Shown here: positions 44,579 through 52,661 of the stretch, in pieces
Numbering within the stretch: the stretch's first letter is position 1
Layout: every line of letters starts with the position of its first letter
Source: Stenotrophomonas maltophilia
GTDB lineage: Bacteria; Pseudomonadota; Gammaproteobacteria; Xanthomonadales; Xanthomonadaceae
Assembly (NCBI RefSeq): GCF_002799245.1
Contig: NZ_NEQV01000002.1
Location: 1,054,001-1,118,000, forward strand
Length of the DNA: 64,000 nt
Direction of reading: 5' to 3'
The notes under the pieces: generated by a model
What the model was told of the DNA's origin: nothing
The model's database searches: none
What the model saw: the letters and a program-made list of their open reading frames with translations, nothing else
Made by a program: the position numbers and the translations under genes

Positions 44579-44617
44579 GGGGTCAGAGCCCTTCGCAAGG
44601 CAAAGGGATCCGACCCC
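44579..44617. repeat. GGGGTCAG...CCGACCCC palindrome (locus 2 of 3)
   Basis: GGGGTCAGAGCCCTT pairs with AAGGGATCCGACCCC around a short loop. A stray half-copy (GGGGGTCAGTG) lies at about 44550. Confidence 0.8.
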
Positions 44618-44625
44618 GTCGAGCA

Positions 44626-45075
44626 TCAGGGCAGCGGCGGCAGCAGGCCGGCACCCAGGCGGTTCCAGGCATTGATCACTGCAATGCCCATGCTCAGATC
44701 ACTGATGCCCTTCTCATCGAAGTGCGGTGCCAGTGCATCGAACGCCACCTGCGACGGCGCACCGTCGGTCAGCCGGGTCAGTGCCTCGGCCCAGCCCAGC
44801 GCTGCGCGTTCGCGCTCATCGAAGAAGCGGCTTTCGTGCCAGGCCGGCAGGGTGTCCAGCTTGCGCGGCTCGATGCCGCCCTTGCGCAGCGTGGTGCCGT
44901 GCATGTCCATGCAGTAGCCACAGCCGTTGAGCTGCGACACGCGCAGGAACACCAGTTCCATCAACGTCGGGTCGATCGAACTGTCATGCACCGCCTGGCT
45001 GGTGGCCAGCAGGCCCTTGAAGGCGTCTGCGGCCAGGCGGGCGTAGGGAACGCGGGGGGAGGTGTGATGGGACAT
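44626..45075 (-). CDS. Carboxymuconolactone decarboxylase/AhpD-like protein
   Basis: A 149-residue protein starting MSHHTSPRVPYARLAADAFK at 45075 with GGAG 7 nt upstream. The AhpD-like redox motif is LNGCGYCMDMHG (CxxC and His). Such proteins are the standard partner of ECF41 sigma factors, and sigJ lies directly upstream on the same strand with a 36-nt gap. They may act as alkylhydroperoxidases; the substrate is unknown. Confidence 0.92.
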   Translation of the reverse strand: MSHHTSPRVPYARLAADAFKGLLATSQAVHDSSIDPTLMELVFLRVSQLNGCGYCMDMHGTTLRKGGIEPRKLDTLPAWHESRFFDERERAALGWAEALTRLTDGAPSQVAFDALAPHFDEKGISDLSMGIAVINAWNRLGAGLLPPLP

Positions 45076-45111
45076 CGTGGGCTCCACGGCGGCCACCATG
45101 GCCGCCTTTCA

Positions 45112-46008
45112 TTACCAGGACGCCACACTGTCGCCGCGCGTGACAACCGCCGGCAACTTTTCTGGATTGAGCACGCTGTAGATGTTGGCGATATGGCCGT
45201 CGACCACCTCGATGGTGGTGACCGAATGCAGGTGATCGCCCTGAAAGCGCAGGATCGCCGGCTCGCCGTTGACATAGCCCAACCGTGCCGGATACGACGC
45301 ACCGCGCCGGGCGATGGCCCAGAACAGGCGGCCGATGCGCTCGGCGCCCAGCAGGGGGCGGACCGCCGCGGTAACCACGCCGCCACCGTCGGAGACCAGC
45401 AGCGCGTTGGCATGCAGCAGGGCCTGGATCGCCTCGCTGTCGCCGCGCTGCGAGGCATCCATGAAGCGCGCCAGCAGCTGCCGGTGCTGGCTGGCATCGG
45501 CGTTGAAGCGCGGCCGCCCGGCCTGCAGGCGTTGCCGGGCACGGTGCACCAGCTGCCGGCAGTTGGCTTCGCTGTGGCCGATCAGGTCGGCAATGTCGCG
45601 GTAGTCGTGGTCGAAGGCTTCCTTCAGCAGGAACGCGGCGCGCTCCTCGGGGCCGAGCTGTTCGAGCAGGGTCAGGAAGGCGACCGAGACATCGTCGGCC
45701 AGCGCATGCACCTGTGCCGGGCCGGGTGCCGGGTCGGGTTCCAGGGTGACCGCCAGCGGCTCGGCCAGCCACGGACCAACGTAGTGGACGCGCTCGCGCT
45801 TGGCCGCGCGCAGCCGGTCCAGGCCGAGCCGGGTGGTGGTCGTGACCAGCCAGGCTTCAGGGTCGCGGACGGCTGCCGGGTCGGCCCCTGACCAGCGCAG
45901 CCAGGCATCCTGGACCACGTCTTCGGCATCGGCACGGCTGCCAAGCAGGCGGTAGGCCAGCGCCATCAGGCGCGGGCGGTGGGTCTGGAAAGCGGTTTCG
46001 GCGTTCAT
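45112..46008 (-). CDS. sigJ: ECF41-type RNA polymerase sigma factor with SnoaL-like C-terminal domain
   Basis: A 298-residue sigma factor starting MNAETAFQTHRPRLMALAYR. Regions sigma2 (about 8-70; LLGSRADAEDVVQDAWLRW) and sigma4 (about 107-160; EERAAFLLKEAFDHDYRDIA) precede an NTF2/SnoaL-like domain. The ECF41 signatures are near-complete: a WLAEP linker (80-84, family WLPEP), DGGG (207-210) and NPEKL (281-285, family NPDKL). The C-terminal domain tunes activity in place of an anti-sigma factor. A matching promoter lies at 46018-46044, so it likely transcribes itself and the AhpD-like gene. Confidence 0.93.
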   Translation of the reverse strand: MNAETAFQTHRPRLMALAYRLLGSRADAEDVVQDAWLRWSGADPAAVRDPEAWLVTTTTRLGLDRLRAAKRERVHYVGPWLAEPLAVTLEPDPAPGPAQVHALADDVSVAFLTLLEQLGPEERAAFLLKEAFDHDYRDIADLIGHSEANCRQLVHRARQRLQAGRPRFNADASQHRQLLARFMDASQRGDSEAIQALLHANALLVSDGGGVVTAAVRPLLGAERIGRLFWAIARRGASYPARLGYVNGEPAILRFQGDHLHSVTTIEVVDGHIANIYSVLNPEKLPAVVTRGDSVASW

Positions 46009-46017
46009 GTGGGCAAG

Positions 46018-46044
46018 GACGCGCCAACCAGGCGCGGCGTGACA
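46018..46044 (-). promoter_or_regulatory. ECF41-type promoter of sigJ
   Basis: On the minus strand TGTCACG (46044-46038) is followed by exactly 16 nt and CGTC (46021-46018). This fits the published ECF41 bipartite pattern TGTCACA-N16-CGTC. The sigJ ATG begins 9 nt later, so the leader would be very short. Confidence 0.75.
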
Positions 46045-46059
46045 ACGGAACTGTGATCT

Positions 46060-46082
46060 TGCCGGCCAGTGGCCGGCACTAC
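46060..46082. repeat. SMAG/REP element
   Basis: TGCCGGCCAGTGGCCGGCAC then TAC, the inverted form of a GTAG-headed hairpin, between divergent sigJ and fumarase. Confidence 0.85.
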
Positions 46083-46152
46083 CACCCCGCGGCCGGGGGA
46101 GGGGGTAAAATGGGCGGATTACCCCCGCCAGCCTCGAGCAAGCGAGCAAGCC

Positions 46153-47670
46153 GTGACATCGATCAAGCAGGAAGACCTCATCCAGTCCATCGCCGACGCG
46201 CTGCAGTACATCTCGTACTACCACCCGGTCGACTACATCAAGAACCTTGCCGCCGCCTACGAGCGCGAGGAGTCGCCGGCCGCGAAGGAAGCGATGGCCC
46301 AGATCCTGATCAATTCGCGCATGTGCGCCGAAGGCCACCGCCCGATCTGCCAGGACACCGGCATCGTCACCGTGTTCCTGGAAATCGGCATGGACGTGCG
46401 TTGGGATGACGCCACCATGGGCGTGGAAGACATGGCCAATGAAGGCGTGCGCCGCGCCTACATGCACCCGGACAACAAGCTGCGTGCCTCGGTGCTGGCC
46501 GATCCGGCCGGCAAGCGCATCAACACCCGCGACAACACCCCGGGCGTGGTCAACGTCAAGGTGGTGCCGGGCAACACGGTCGACGTCATCGTCGCCGCCA
46601 AGGGCGGCGGTTCGGAAGCCAAGACCAAGTTCGCGATGCTCAACCCGTCCGACTCGATCGTCGACTGGGTGCTGAAGACCGTGCCGACCATGGGCGCCGG
46701 CTGGTGCCCGCCAGGCATGCTCGGCATCGGCATCGGCGGCACCGCCGAGAAGGCGATGCTGCTGGCCAAGGAAGCGCTGATGGAGCCGATCGACATCACC
46801 GAGCTGCAGGCCCGTGGTGCCTCCAACCGCATCGAAGAGCTGCGCCTGGAGCTGTACGAGAAAGTCAACGCGCTGGGCATCGGTGCGCAGGGGCTGGGCG
46901 GCCTGACCACCGTGCTGGACATCAAGATCAACGATTACCCGACCCATGCGGCCAACCTGCCGGTGGCGATGATCCCGAACTGCGCGGCCACCCGGCATGC
47001 GCACTTCACCCTGGATGGCAGCGGCCCGGTGATGCTGGACCCGCCGTCGCTGGAAGACTGGCCGAAGCTGACCTACGATTCGTCCAAGGGCACCCGCGTG
47101 GACCTGGACACGATCACTCCGGAAGACGTGGCCAACTGGAAGCCGGGCCAGACCCTGCTGCTCAACGGCAAGCTGCTGACCGGCCGCGATGCTGCGCACA
47201 AGCGCATGGTCGACATGCTCAACAAGGGCGAGGAGCTGCCAGTCGATCTGAAGGGCCGCTTCATCTACTACGTCGGCCCGGTCGATCCGGTGCGTGACGA
47301 AGTGGTGGGCCCGGCCGGCCCGACCACCGCCACCCGCATGGACAAGTTCACCGAGCAGGTGCTGGCACAGACCGGCCTGCTGGGCATGGTCGGCAAGGCC
47401 GAGCGCGGCCCGGCCGCCATCGAGGCGATCAGGAAGCACAAGTCGGCCTACCTGATGGCCGTCGGTGGCTCGGCGTACCTGGTGTCCAAGGCGATCAAGG
47501 CCGCCAAGGTCGTCGGCTTTGCCGACCTCGGCATGGAGGCGATCTACGAGTTCACGGTGCAGGACATGCCGGTGACCGTGGCGGTCGATTCCACCGGCGA
47601 GTCGGTGCACAAGACCGGCCCGCGCGAATGGCAGGCCCGCATCGGCAAGATTCCGGTGGTGGTGGAGTAA
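46153..47670 (+). CDS. Fumarate hydratase, class I (4Fe-4S)
   Basis: A 505-residue fused FumA/FumB-type fumarase. The GTG at 46153 (VTSIKQEDLIQSIADALQYI) gives the usual N-terminus; an upstream in-frame GTG at 46069 lies in a REP element. A likely -10, TAAAAT (46106-46111), is 41 nt upstream. Family motifs: MCAEGHRPICQDTG, MGAGWCPPGMLGIGIGGTAE, IPNCAATRHAHFTLDG, and the C-terminal YVGPVDPVRDEVVGPAGPTT. It interconverts fumarate and malate in the TCA cycle. Oxygen-sensitive class. Confidence 0.92.
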   Translation: MTSIKQEDLIQSIADALQYISYYHPVDYIKNLAAAYEREESPAAKEAMAQILINSRMCAEGHRPICQDTGIVTVFLEIGMDVRWDDATMGVEDMANEGVRRAYMHPDNKLRASVLADPAGKRINTRDNTPGVVNVKVVPGNTVDVIVAAKGGGSEAKTKFAMLNPSDSIVDWVLKTVPTMGAGWCPPGMLGIGIGGTAEKAMLLAKEALMEPIDITELQARGASNRIEELRLELYEKVNALGIGAQGLGGLTTVLDIKINDYPTHAANLPVAMIPNCAATRHAHFTLDGSGPVMLDPPSLEDWPKLTYDSSKGTRVDLDTITPEDVANWKPGQTLLLNGKLLTGRDAAHKRMVDMLNKGEELPVDLKGRFIYYVGPVDPVRDEVVGPAGPTTATRMDKFTEQVLAQTGLLGMVGKAERGPAAIEAIRKHKSAYLMAVGGSAYLVSKAIKAAKVVGFADLGMEAIYEFTVQDMPVTVAVDSTGESVHKTGPREWQARIGKIPVVVE

Positions 47671-47690
47671 TCCTCCCGCTTCCGGTCCAG

Positions 47691-47717
47691 GCAACGGCGC
47701 CCTTGTGGCGCCGTTGC
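47691..47717 (+). terminator. Hairpin after fumarase
   Basis: GCAACGGCGCC and GGCGCCGTTGC form an 11-bp stem with loop CTTGT, 20 nt after the stop. No T-run follows, so it may be a weak terminator. Confidence 0.5.
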
Positions 47718-47793
47718 CGTGCTTGGGGAAGGCTTGACCAGCCTGCCGCAGTCGCTCTGCTACTGTCGGCATGCCCTTGCACAGGACGTGTCC

Positions 47794-48132
47794 ATGGTCT
47801 TGCATCGTTTCATCGTGGTGGGGTTGCTGCTGGCCCTGGCGGGCTGCCGCACCCCATCGTCGTACGAAGGCGCGGATTTCTCCGCATCGGCGCAATGCCA
47901 CATGCAGTGCCAGGCAGGCTACCGCAGCTGCATGGCGCAGGACGATTCCATCGGCGGCCGGCAGCGCAGTTGCGAGCAGCAAGCGGCACCGGCATCTGAC
48001 CGGCGTTGCAAGGACGTTGCCAACCCCGAGCTGCGCCGTGCCTGCGAGCTGAAGGCGCATGACTGCACGCTGCGCGCGCCGATGATGTCCTGTGGCGAAC
48101 GCCGCGATACCTGCATGAGCAGCTGCGGCTGA
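47794..48132 (+). CDS. Cys-rich lipoprotein of unknown function
   Basis: A 112-residue protein: lipoprotein signal MVLHRFIVVGLLLALAGC, then a mature part with about ten cysteines in CxxxC-type spacings (CHMQCQAGYRSCMAQ, GERRDTCMSSCG). AGGA 7 nt before the ATG supports this start. The Cys pattern suggests disulfides in the periplasm; I recognise no family. Confidence 0.72.
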   Translation: MVLHRFIVVGLLLALAGCRTPSSYEGADFSASAQCHMQCQAGYRSCMAQDDSIGGRQRSCEQQAAPASDRRCKDVANPELRRACELKAHDCTLRAPMMSCGERRDTCMSSCG

Positions 48133-48189
48133 GCATCGGGCATCGGCCAGGCGCATAATCAGCCGATCCGTCCGCACAGGATCCGCCAC

Positions 48190-48825
48190 ATGAGCACGAC
48201 GCTGTATGGTTCGACAAGCACTGCCGCCCTGGTGGTGCACTGGCTGCTGATCGAGCTCGGCATCGAGCATGAACTGGTGCTGCTGGATTTCGACGCGCGC
48301 GAGCACAAATCAGCGCAGTACCTGGCGCTGAATCCTGCCGGCGTGGTGCCGACGCTGATGATTGATGGGTTGGTGCTGACCGAAGCGGCAGCGATCGCAC
48401 TGTACCTGGCCGACCGCCATCCGGAGGCCGGCCTGTTGCCGGCACTGGGTACCCCGCTGCGCGGTGATGCCTACCGCTGGATGTTCTGGTGTGCCAATAC
48501 GCTGCAGCCGGCCTATCGTGCCTGGTTCTATCCGCACGAAGTGGCGGGCGAGTCGAACATCGAGGCCAGCCGCGGGATGGCGCGCCAGCGCCTGGAAAAT
48601 GCATGGCAGCAGGTGGCCACCCACCTGCAGGCGCATGGACCGTACCTGCTGGGCGCAACCCCCTGCGTGGTCGACTACATGCTGGTGATGCTGATGCGCT
48701 GGTCACGCAACATGCCCAGGCCCAGTGATACCTGGCCGGCGCTCAAGGCGCACGCCTCAACGATGAAGGCGCGCCCTGCATTCGCCGAGGTCTACCGCCG
48801 CGAAGGCATCACCGACTGGCTGTAA
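48190..48825 (+). CDS. Glutathione S-transferase family protein
   Basis: A 211-residue GST: N-terminal thioredoxin fold (about 1-78) with STSTAALVVHWLL, LNPAGVVPTL and DGLVLTEAAAIALYLADRHP, and a C-terminal helical domain containing GATPCVVDYMLVML. Substrate not predictable. Its TAA is 2 nt before the long palindrome at 48828. Confidence 0.9.
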   Translation: MSTTLYGSTSTAALVVHWLLIELGIEHELVLLDFDAREHKSAQYLALNPAGVVPTLMIDGLVLTEAAAIALYLADRHPEAGLLPALGTPLRGDAYRWMFWCANTLQPAYRAWFYPHEVAGESNIEASRGMARQRLENAWQQVATHLQAHGPYLLGATPCVVDYMLVMLMRWSRNMPRPSDTWPALKAHASTMKARPAFAEVYRREGITDWL

Positions 48826-48827
48826 CC

Positions 48828-48895
48828 AAAAAAGGGGACGGAGGGAATTAAGTCGTTTATGCACAAACGACTTAATTCCCTCCGTCCCCTTTTTT
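48828..48895. repeat. Long perfect inverted repeat, copy 3 of 3
   Basis: AAAAAAGGGGACGGAGGGAA then TTAAGTCGTTT and its mirror; the loop is about 4 nt. It differs from the copies at 3735 and 41718 by a matched G-to-A/C-to-T change in both arms. It is a bidirectional terminator between convergent GST and arsC-like genes. Confidence 0.92.
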
Positions 48896-48899
48896 CGGG

Positions 48900-49241
48900 T
48901 TACAGGATTTCCAGCACCGTTTCCGGTGGGCGGCACAGCCGCGTGCCCTTGGCCGTGCGTACCACGGGGCGGTTGATCAACCGCGGGTGTTCGGCCATTG
49001 CTGCCAGCAGAGTGGCTTCGTCGGCACCCTCCAGGCCCAGTTCGGCGAACAGCGCTTCCTTGTCGCGTATCAGTTCCTGTGCGCGCAGCCGCGATTCGGC
49101 CAGTACCTGGCGCAGCGTGGCCGTGTCGGGCGGGCTGCCAAGGTAGTCGACCACCACCGGATCGAAGCCTGCGTCCCGGATCAGCTTCAGTGCGCCGCGC
49201 GAGTTGCTGCAGGCCGGGTTGTGCCAGATCGTCACGTCCAT
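48900..49241 (-). CDS. ArsC/Spx-family arsenate reductase (glutaredoxin type)
   Basis: A 113-residue protein; ATG 49241 overlaps the pldA stop as TGATG, and a GTG/ATG 9 nt earlier is unlikely. Active-site Cys11 in WHNPACSNSRGALKL, a catalytic-loop Arg in PRLINRPVVRT and RLCRPPETVLEIL. This is the YfgD/ArsC subgroup; it may reduce arsenate or act on another substrate. No other ars genes are near. Confidence 0.9.
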   Translation of the reverse strand: MDVTIWHNPACSNSRGALKLIRDAGFDPVVVDYLGSPPDTATLRQVLAESRLRAQELIRDKEALFAELGLEGADEATLLAAMAEHPRLINRPVVRTAKGTRLCRPPETVLEIL

Positions 49242-50395
49242 CAGAACCACTCCAGCAGTGACACGCCCACGCCCACATAGGTGGCCTTGTGGTTGTAGTC
49301 GATCATGCTCTCGCCATAGCCGTCGAAGATCTGCACATGGCCACGCAGCAGGTTGCTGATCGGGAAACCGTAGTCCAGCTGCAGGGCACCGTGCGAACGG
49401 CTGCCGGTGCGCAGCGAATGGCGCGCCATCAGCGAGACTTCATGCCCGTTGCGATTCCAGATCAGGGTCGCGTCACCGCGGCCCATGTAATCCTCGATGT
49501 CCGGGTTGTTGTCTTCGCTGCGGCTTTCCGGGATGCGGTACCACGGGCGCAGTACCAATGCCCAGTTCTCGCGATCCAGGCCGATGTTGAGCATGACCCG
49601 GTTCCAGCTGCGCGAGAGCGGATCGGCTCGTCCGTTGGACTGGTGGTTGAGGCTGATGCCGGTCATGCGCCCGCGCCAGCCACCGATCGAGTAGCCGTTG
49701 CGGAACACCATCATCACTTCCGGTTCGTAATTGGTTTCGCGGAACGGGCGCGAATCCTCGCTGTTGTAGGCCTGCCAGCGCGAACTCTGGGTGTAGCCGG
49801 CCCAGATATCGCCGTTGTCGCCGAACAGGTTCTCGGCGATCTTGGTCTTGAAGCTGATCTGGAACTTCAGCTCGGCACTGTCCAGTACCTGCGGGGTGGT
49901 CACGCTGTTGGCCGGGTTCGGCGAGTGCGGCATGGTGTTGCGATCGCTGGTCCAGAATGCGGGCAGCAGGTACACCGGCTTGTAGGCGCGCAGCTGGAAC
50001 GGCCCCAGCTTGGAGTCCTCGGCCAGTTCCCAGCGGCTGTCCAGCAGCGAACCGCGGCCGGCATTGGCCAGCGCGCTGTCCGGCGTCGCCGGGCGGAACA
50101 GGTCGCTGACCCGCTCGCGCAGCTTCTCCTCGCCCTGGCTCACGCGGGCGGTTTGCCGCTCTTCGCGTCGGGCCTGCGCAGCCGCTTCGGCGGCCGCATC
50201 GGCGGCAGCGGTGGCCTCCGCGGTACGCCCGAACAAATGGTCATAGCAGGCCAGTCGGGCCGCGTCGGTGGTGATCGCCGCGCAGGCGGCCGGCGAGGTG
50301 TCGGCGCTCGGCGCGAACTCCTGCGCAGCCAGCGGTGCACTGATCAGGGCAAGCGCCAGTGGCGCCAGACGGGGAAGCAGCGTGGGGAGGGTCAT
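49241..50395 (-). CDS. pldA: Outer membrane phospholipase A
   Basis: A 384-residue OMPLA. A signal peptide (MTLPTLLPRLAPLALALISAPLAAQ) and an N-terminal extension with a ACAAITTDAARLACYDHLFG helix-loop precede the 12-strand barrel. The catalytic His-Ser pair is in ISLNHQSNGRADPL. It ends in F (GVSLLEWF), as barrel proteins do. OMPLA degrades misplaced phospholipids in the outer leaflet and needs Ca2+. Longer than E. coli PldA (289) because of the 100-residue N-terminal part. Confidence 0.9.
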   Translation of the reverse strand: MTLPTLLPRLAPLALALISAPLAAQEFAPSADTSPAACAAITTDAARLACYDHLFGRTAEATAAADAAAEAAAQARREERQTARVSQGEEKLRERVSDLFRPATPDSALANAGRGSLLDSRWELAEDSKLGPFQLRAYKPVYLLPAFWTSDRNTMPHSPNPANSVTTPQVLDSAELKFQISFKTKIAENLFGDNGDIWAGYTQSSRWQAYNSEDSRPFRETNYEPEVMMVFRNGYSIGGWRGRMTGISLNHQSNGRADPLSRSWNRVMLNIGLDRENWALVLRPWYRIPESRSEDNNPDIEDYMGRGDATLIWNRNGHEVSLMARHSLRTGSRSHGALQLDYGFPISNLLRGHVQIFDGYGESMIDYNHKATYVGVGVSLLEWF

Positions 50396-50513
50396 TGCAG
50401 CAGGCCCTTCGGTGAATACGGGAATTGCACAGTGTGGCGGCTGGACCGGATCGCGGCCAGCCCCACGGTTTATGCACGGCTACAGCGTGCGCGTGGCGTG
50501 AAGGCCTTGTGGC

Positions 50514-50999
50514 TCAGAAGAACCAGGCGAATGCGAACAGGCCCAGCATTGCGATCACCACGGCCAGTTTCAGTGCCAGGCCCAGCAGGATGCCGAGCCA
50601 GGTGGCCAGGCCGACCTTGGTCGAGCGGCCCAGTTCGCGGGTATGCCAGTACTCGCCGAGCAGGGCACCGAACAGTGGTCCGGCAAACAGGCCGATGGGC
50701 ATGAAGAACAGGCCGACGATGCTGCCGACGAAGGTTCCCCACAGGGCCTTGCGGCTGGCGCCGACGCGCTGCGCGCCGACCACCGTGGCCAGCACGTCCA
50801 CCAGCAGTGAGAGCAGGGTCAGTACGCCCAGTGCGACCAGGGTGGGCCAGCCGACATGGGCGAAGCCGTCAGCCCACGCGGCCAGCAGCAGTCCGATGAA
50901 CACCAGCGGGATGCCCGGGAGGGCCGGCAGGATGATGCCGGCGATGCCGATCAGGACAAAAATGACCGCTAGCAGATACAAGATGAATGAGAGTCCCAT
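50514..50999 (-). CDS. DUF456 membrane protein
   Basis: A 161-residue protein with about four hydrophobic segments and the DUF456 pattern: GIAGIILPALPGIPLVFIGL and FFMPIGLFAGPLFGALLGEY. Function unknown. Divergent from the cold-shock gene. Confidence 0.9.
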   Translation of the reverse strand: MGLSFILYLLAVIFVLIGIAGIILPALPGIPLVFIGLLLAAWADGFAHVGWPTLVALGVLTLLSLLVDVLATVVGAQRVGASRKALWGTFVGSIVGLFFMPIGLFAGPLFGALLGEYWHTRELGRSTKVGLATWLGILLGLALKLAVVIAMLGLFAFAWFF

Positions 51000-51234
51000 G
51001 CTGTCCCGTATGGTGTCTGTTTTGGGGTTGACAGTGAAAGATTTTGCCAGTTGCTTTTTCGTTTTGGGCGGGTTAAGTTGCAGTCGCTGAGCTTGGCAAG
51101 GTCACCGTGGATCGTGGCCTGATGAAGCAAGATCTTCCCGATCCGCTGCATCGATGCACCTCGCTTCCCCCTTGCTTGTCAGCCGCCCACCAGGCGTTTC
51201 CAACAACAAGAGAGAGTCAAAGGGAGTTAGTGAG
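51000..51234. other. Divergent region with long cold-shock leader
   Basis: A 235-nt gap between DUF456 and the cold-shock gene. TTGACA at 51028-51033 could be a -35, without a convincing -10 at 17 nt. A leader over 100 nt before the CspA-like start would fit the structured 5' UTRs of cold-shock genes. I see no other gene here. Confidence 0.4.
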
Positions 51235-51444
51235 ATGGCTGAGCGCGAGACCGGTACCGTAAAGTGGTTCAATGATGCGAAGGGCTTCGGCTTCATCAGC
51301 CGGCAGAATGGCGAGGACGTGTTCGTGCACTTCCGCGCCATCGAGACCCAGGGCTTCAAGAGCCTCAAGGAAGGCCAGACTGTGAGCTTTGAAGTCGTGC
51401 AGGGCCAGAAGGGCCTGCAGGCTGACAAGGTGCAGCCGGTGTAA
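51235..51444 (+). CDS. cspA: Cold-shock protein (CspA family)
   Basis: A 69-residue single-domain CSD protein with RNP1 KGFGFISR and RNP2 VFVHF. Starts [20 protein letters not shown] at 51235 with AGGGAG 8 nt upstream. Binds single-stranded RNA or DNA. A strong terminator follows. Confidence 0.95.
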   Translation: MAERETGTVKWFNDAKGFGFISRQNGEDVFVHFRAIETQGFKSLKEGQTVSFEVVQGQKGLQADKVQPV

Positions 51445-51465
51445 TACCCGCCGCCTGTCGGCATG

Positions 51466-51493
51466 AAAAAGGCCCGCGCAAGCGGGCCTTTTT
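51466..51493 (+). terminator. Intrinsic terminator of cspA
   Basis: AAAAAGGCCCGC and GCGGGCCTTTTT form a 12-bp stem with GCAA loop, ending in five Ts. The reverse strand also ends in Ts, so it serves the convergent gene at 51517 too. Confidence 0.92.
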
Positions 51494-51516
51494 CTTTGCC
51501 GTTGGCCCGGTGCAGG

Positions 51517-52011
51517 TCAGCGCAGGATGACCTTGCCGTTGACCACGCGCACGTAGGTGTTTTCGCGGATGCCACCCAGGTCGCGCTGGTTGACCACGAT
51601 GGTGCGGCCATCGTCCATGCGCACGCTGATGTCGTAGGTATCGCTGGTGACATTCTTCTGGATCTGGTTGCCAGCCAGGGCGCCACCGACCGCGCCTGCA
51701 GCGGCAGCGATGTTCTTGTTGCCACGGCTGCCACCGGTGTGGTCGGAGATTTCATGGCCGGCCACGGCGCCGACGATGCCGCCGAGGATCGCGCCGGTCG
51801 CGCTGGGCGCGGTACGGCCCGAGGGCACGGTGTTGATGCGGGTGACGATGCCGCAGTCGGCGCAGCGGCCCTGGTTGTAACCGCCATTGTTGCCGTAGCC
51901 GCCGTTGTTGTAGCCATTGTTGTAACCACCACCACCGTAACCAGGCGAGGTGGCACAGCCGGCCAGCGCAAGGGTTGCGATGGCGCTGGCGGCGATGAGC
52001 TGGATCTTCAT
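51517..52011 (-). CDS. Glycine-zipper 2TM lipoprotein
   Basis: A 164-residue protein with lipoprotein signal MKIQLIAASAIATLALAGC. Residues about 20-50 are a Gly/Asn/Tyr-rich linker (GYGGGGYNNGYNNGGYGNNG). A CxxC (GRCADCGIV) follows, then a Gly-zipper (ATGAILGGIVGAVAGHEISD, AAAAGAVGGALAGNQIQ). Similar to SlyB/OsmB-type outer-membrane lipoproteins. ATG 52011 has AGGAGA 6 nt upstream. Confidence 0.85.
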   Translation of the reverse strand: MKIQLIAASAIATLALAGCATSPGYGGGGYNNGYNNGGYGNNGGYNQGRCADCGIVTRINTVPSGRTAPSATGAILGGIVGAVAGHEISDHTGGSRGNKNIAAAAGAVGGALAGNQIQKNVTSDTYDISVRMDDGRTIVVNQRDLGGIRENTYVRVVNGKVILR

Positions 52012-52147
52012 GGGGCGTCTCCTGGCCGTGAAGGCGGGTGTGTTGGGTGGTACTGCGTCATGCAGCAGGGTGGAGGAATCCTCTCCTTTCGAACGTGAAC
52101 AGCGCGCCAACCGTATGCGCTATGCCCGGCTGCAGGATGAATGCGCC

Positions 52148-52582
52148 TCAGCGGAAATCCTGGTGGCAGGCGCGGCAGTCGGCCTGCAGCGTTTCCGCCA
52201 CCTGGGCGAGGGCGTTGCAATCGCCTGGCGGTGCGGCCAGTGCTGTGTTGAGGTTGCCGCGCAGCTGGCTGGCGTGCTGCTGGAACTGCGCACTGTCCTT
52301 CAGCCCGGGAAAGGCCAGGTCCAGGTCGTTGGACAGCAGGCGCAGCGCCTGCAGCCGCGGCACGCTGTCGGCCAGGCTGCAGCGGTTCTGCTGCTGGGCC
52401 TGCTGCAGCAGCTGCGACTGCCGCTGCATCACCTGCATCAGGCTGCCCGGGAACGGGTCGCGACGGGCCTGCAGGGCGCGGCCGACCATCACCGTGGCGA
52501 TCAGGCCGAGCAGCAGGCCCAGGCAGAGCACGAACTGGTAGCGGTGGGCGGTGGACAGGCGGCGGGGCGGGCTGGCGTTCAT
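52148..52582 (-). CDS. Membrane-anchored cytochrome c'-like protein
   Basis: A 144-residue protein with an N-terminal membrane helix (YQFVLCLGLLLGLIATVMV) and a helical body ending ETLQADCRACHQDFR. One CxxCH heme site near the C-terminus is the layout of class II (c') cytochromes. Start 52582 has GGAG about 8 nt upstream. It may bind NO or move electrons in the periplasm. Confidence 0.72.
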   Translation of the reverse strand: MNASPPRRLSTAHRYQFVLCLGLLLGLIATVMVGRALQARRDPFPGSLMQVMQRQSQLLQQAQQQNRCSLADSVPRLQALRLLSNDLDLAFPGLKDSAQFQQHASQLRGNLNTALAAPPGDCNALAQVAETLQADCRACHQDFR

Positions 52583-52649
52583 GCGGGCTCTCCGGGCGTG
52601 CAACGGTGGGTTCGATGCCGGCGTACTGCGGGCGCCAGCGCCTGCACGT

Positions 52650-52655
52650 TAAAAT
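52650..52655 (+). promoter_or_regulatory. -10 element of tcdA, compatible with a leaderless mRNA
   Basis: TAAAAT ends 6 nt before the tcdA ATG, and no Shine-Dalgarno lies between. The stretch AAAATAGCCCGATGAACG closely mirrors the nfuA start (GAATAGCCTGATGATC). Confidence 0.5.
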
Positions 52656-52661
52656 AGCCCG

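Noticed and set aside
46009..48306. Minus-strand open frame extending sigJ upstream by over 700 codons.
   Set aside because: It is opposite fumarase and the next genes; the ECF41 promoter sits at the real start.
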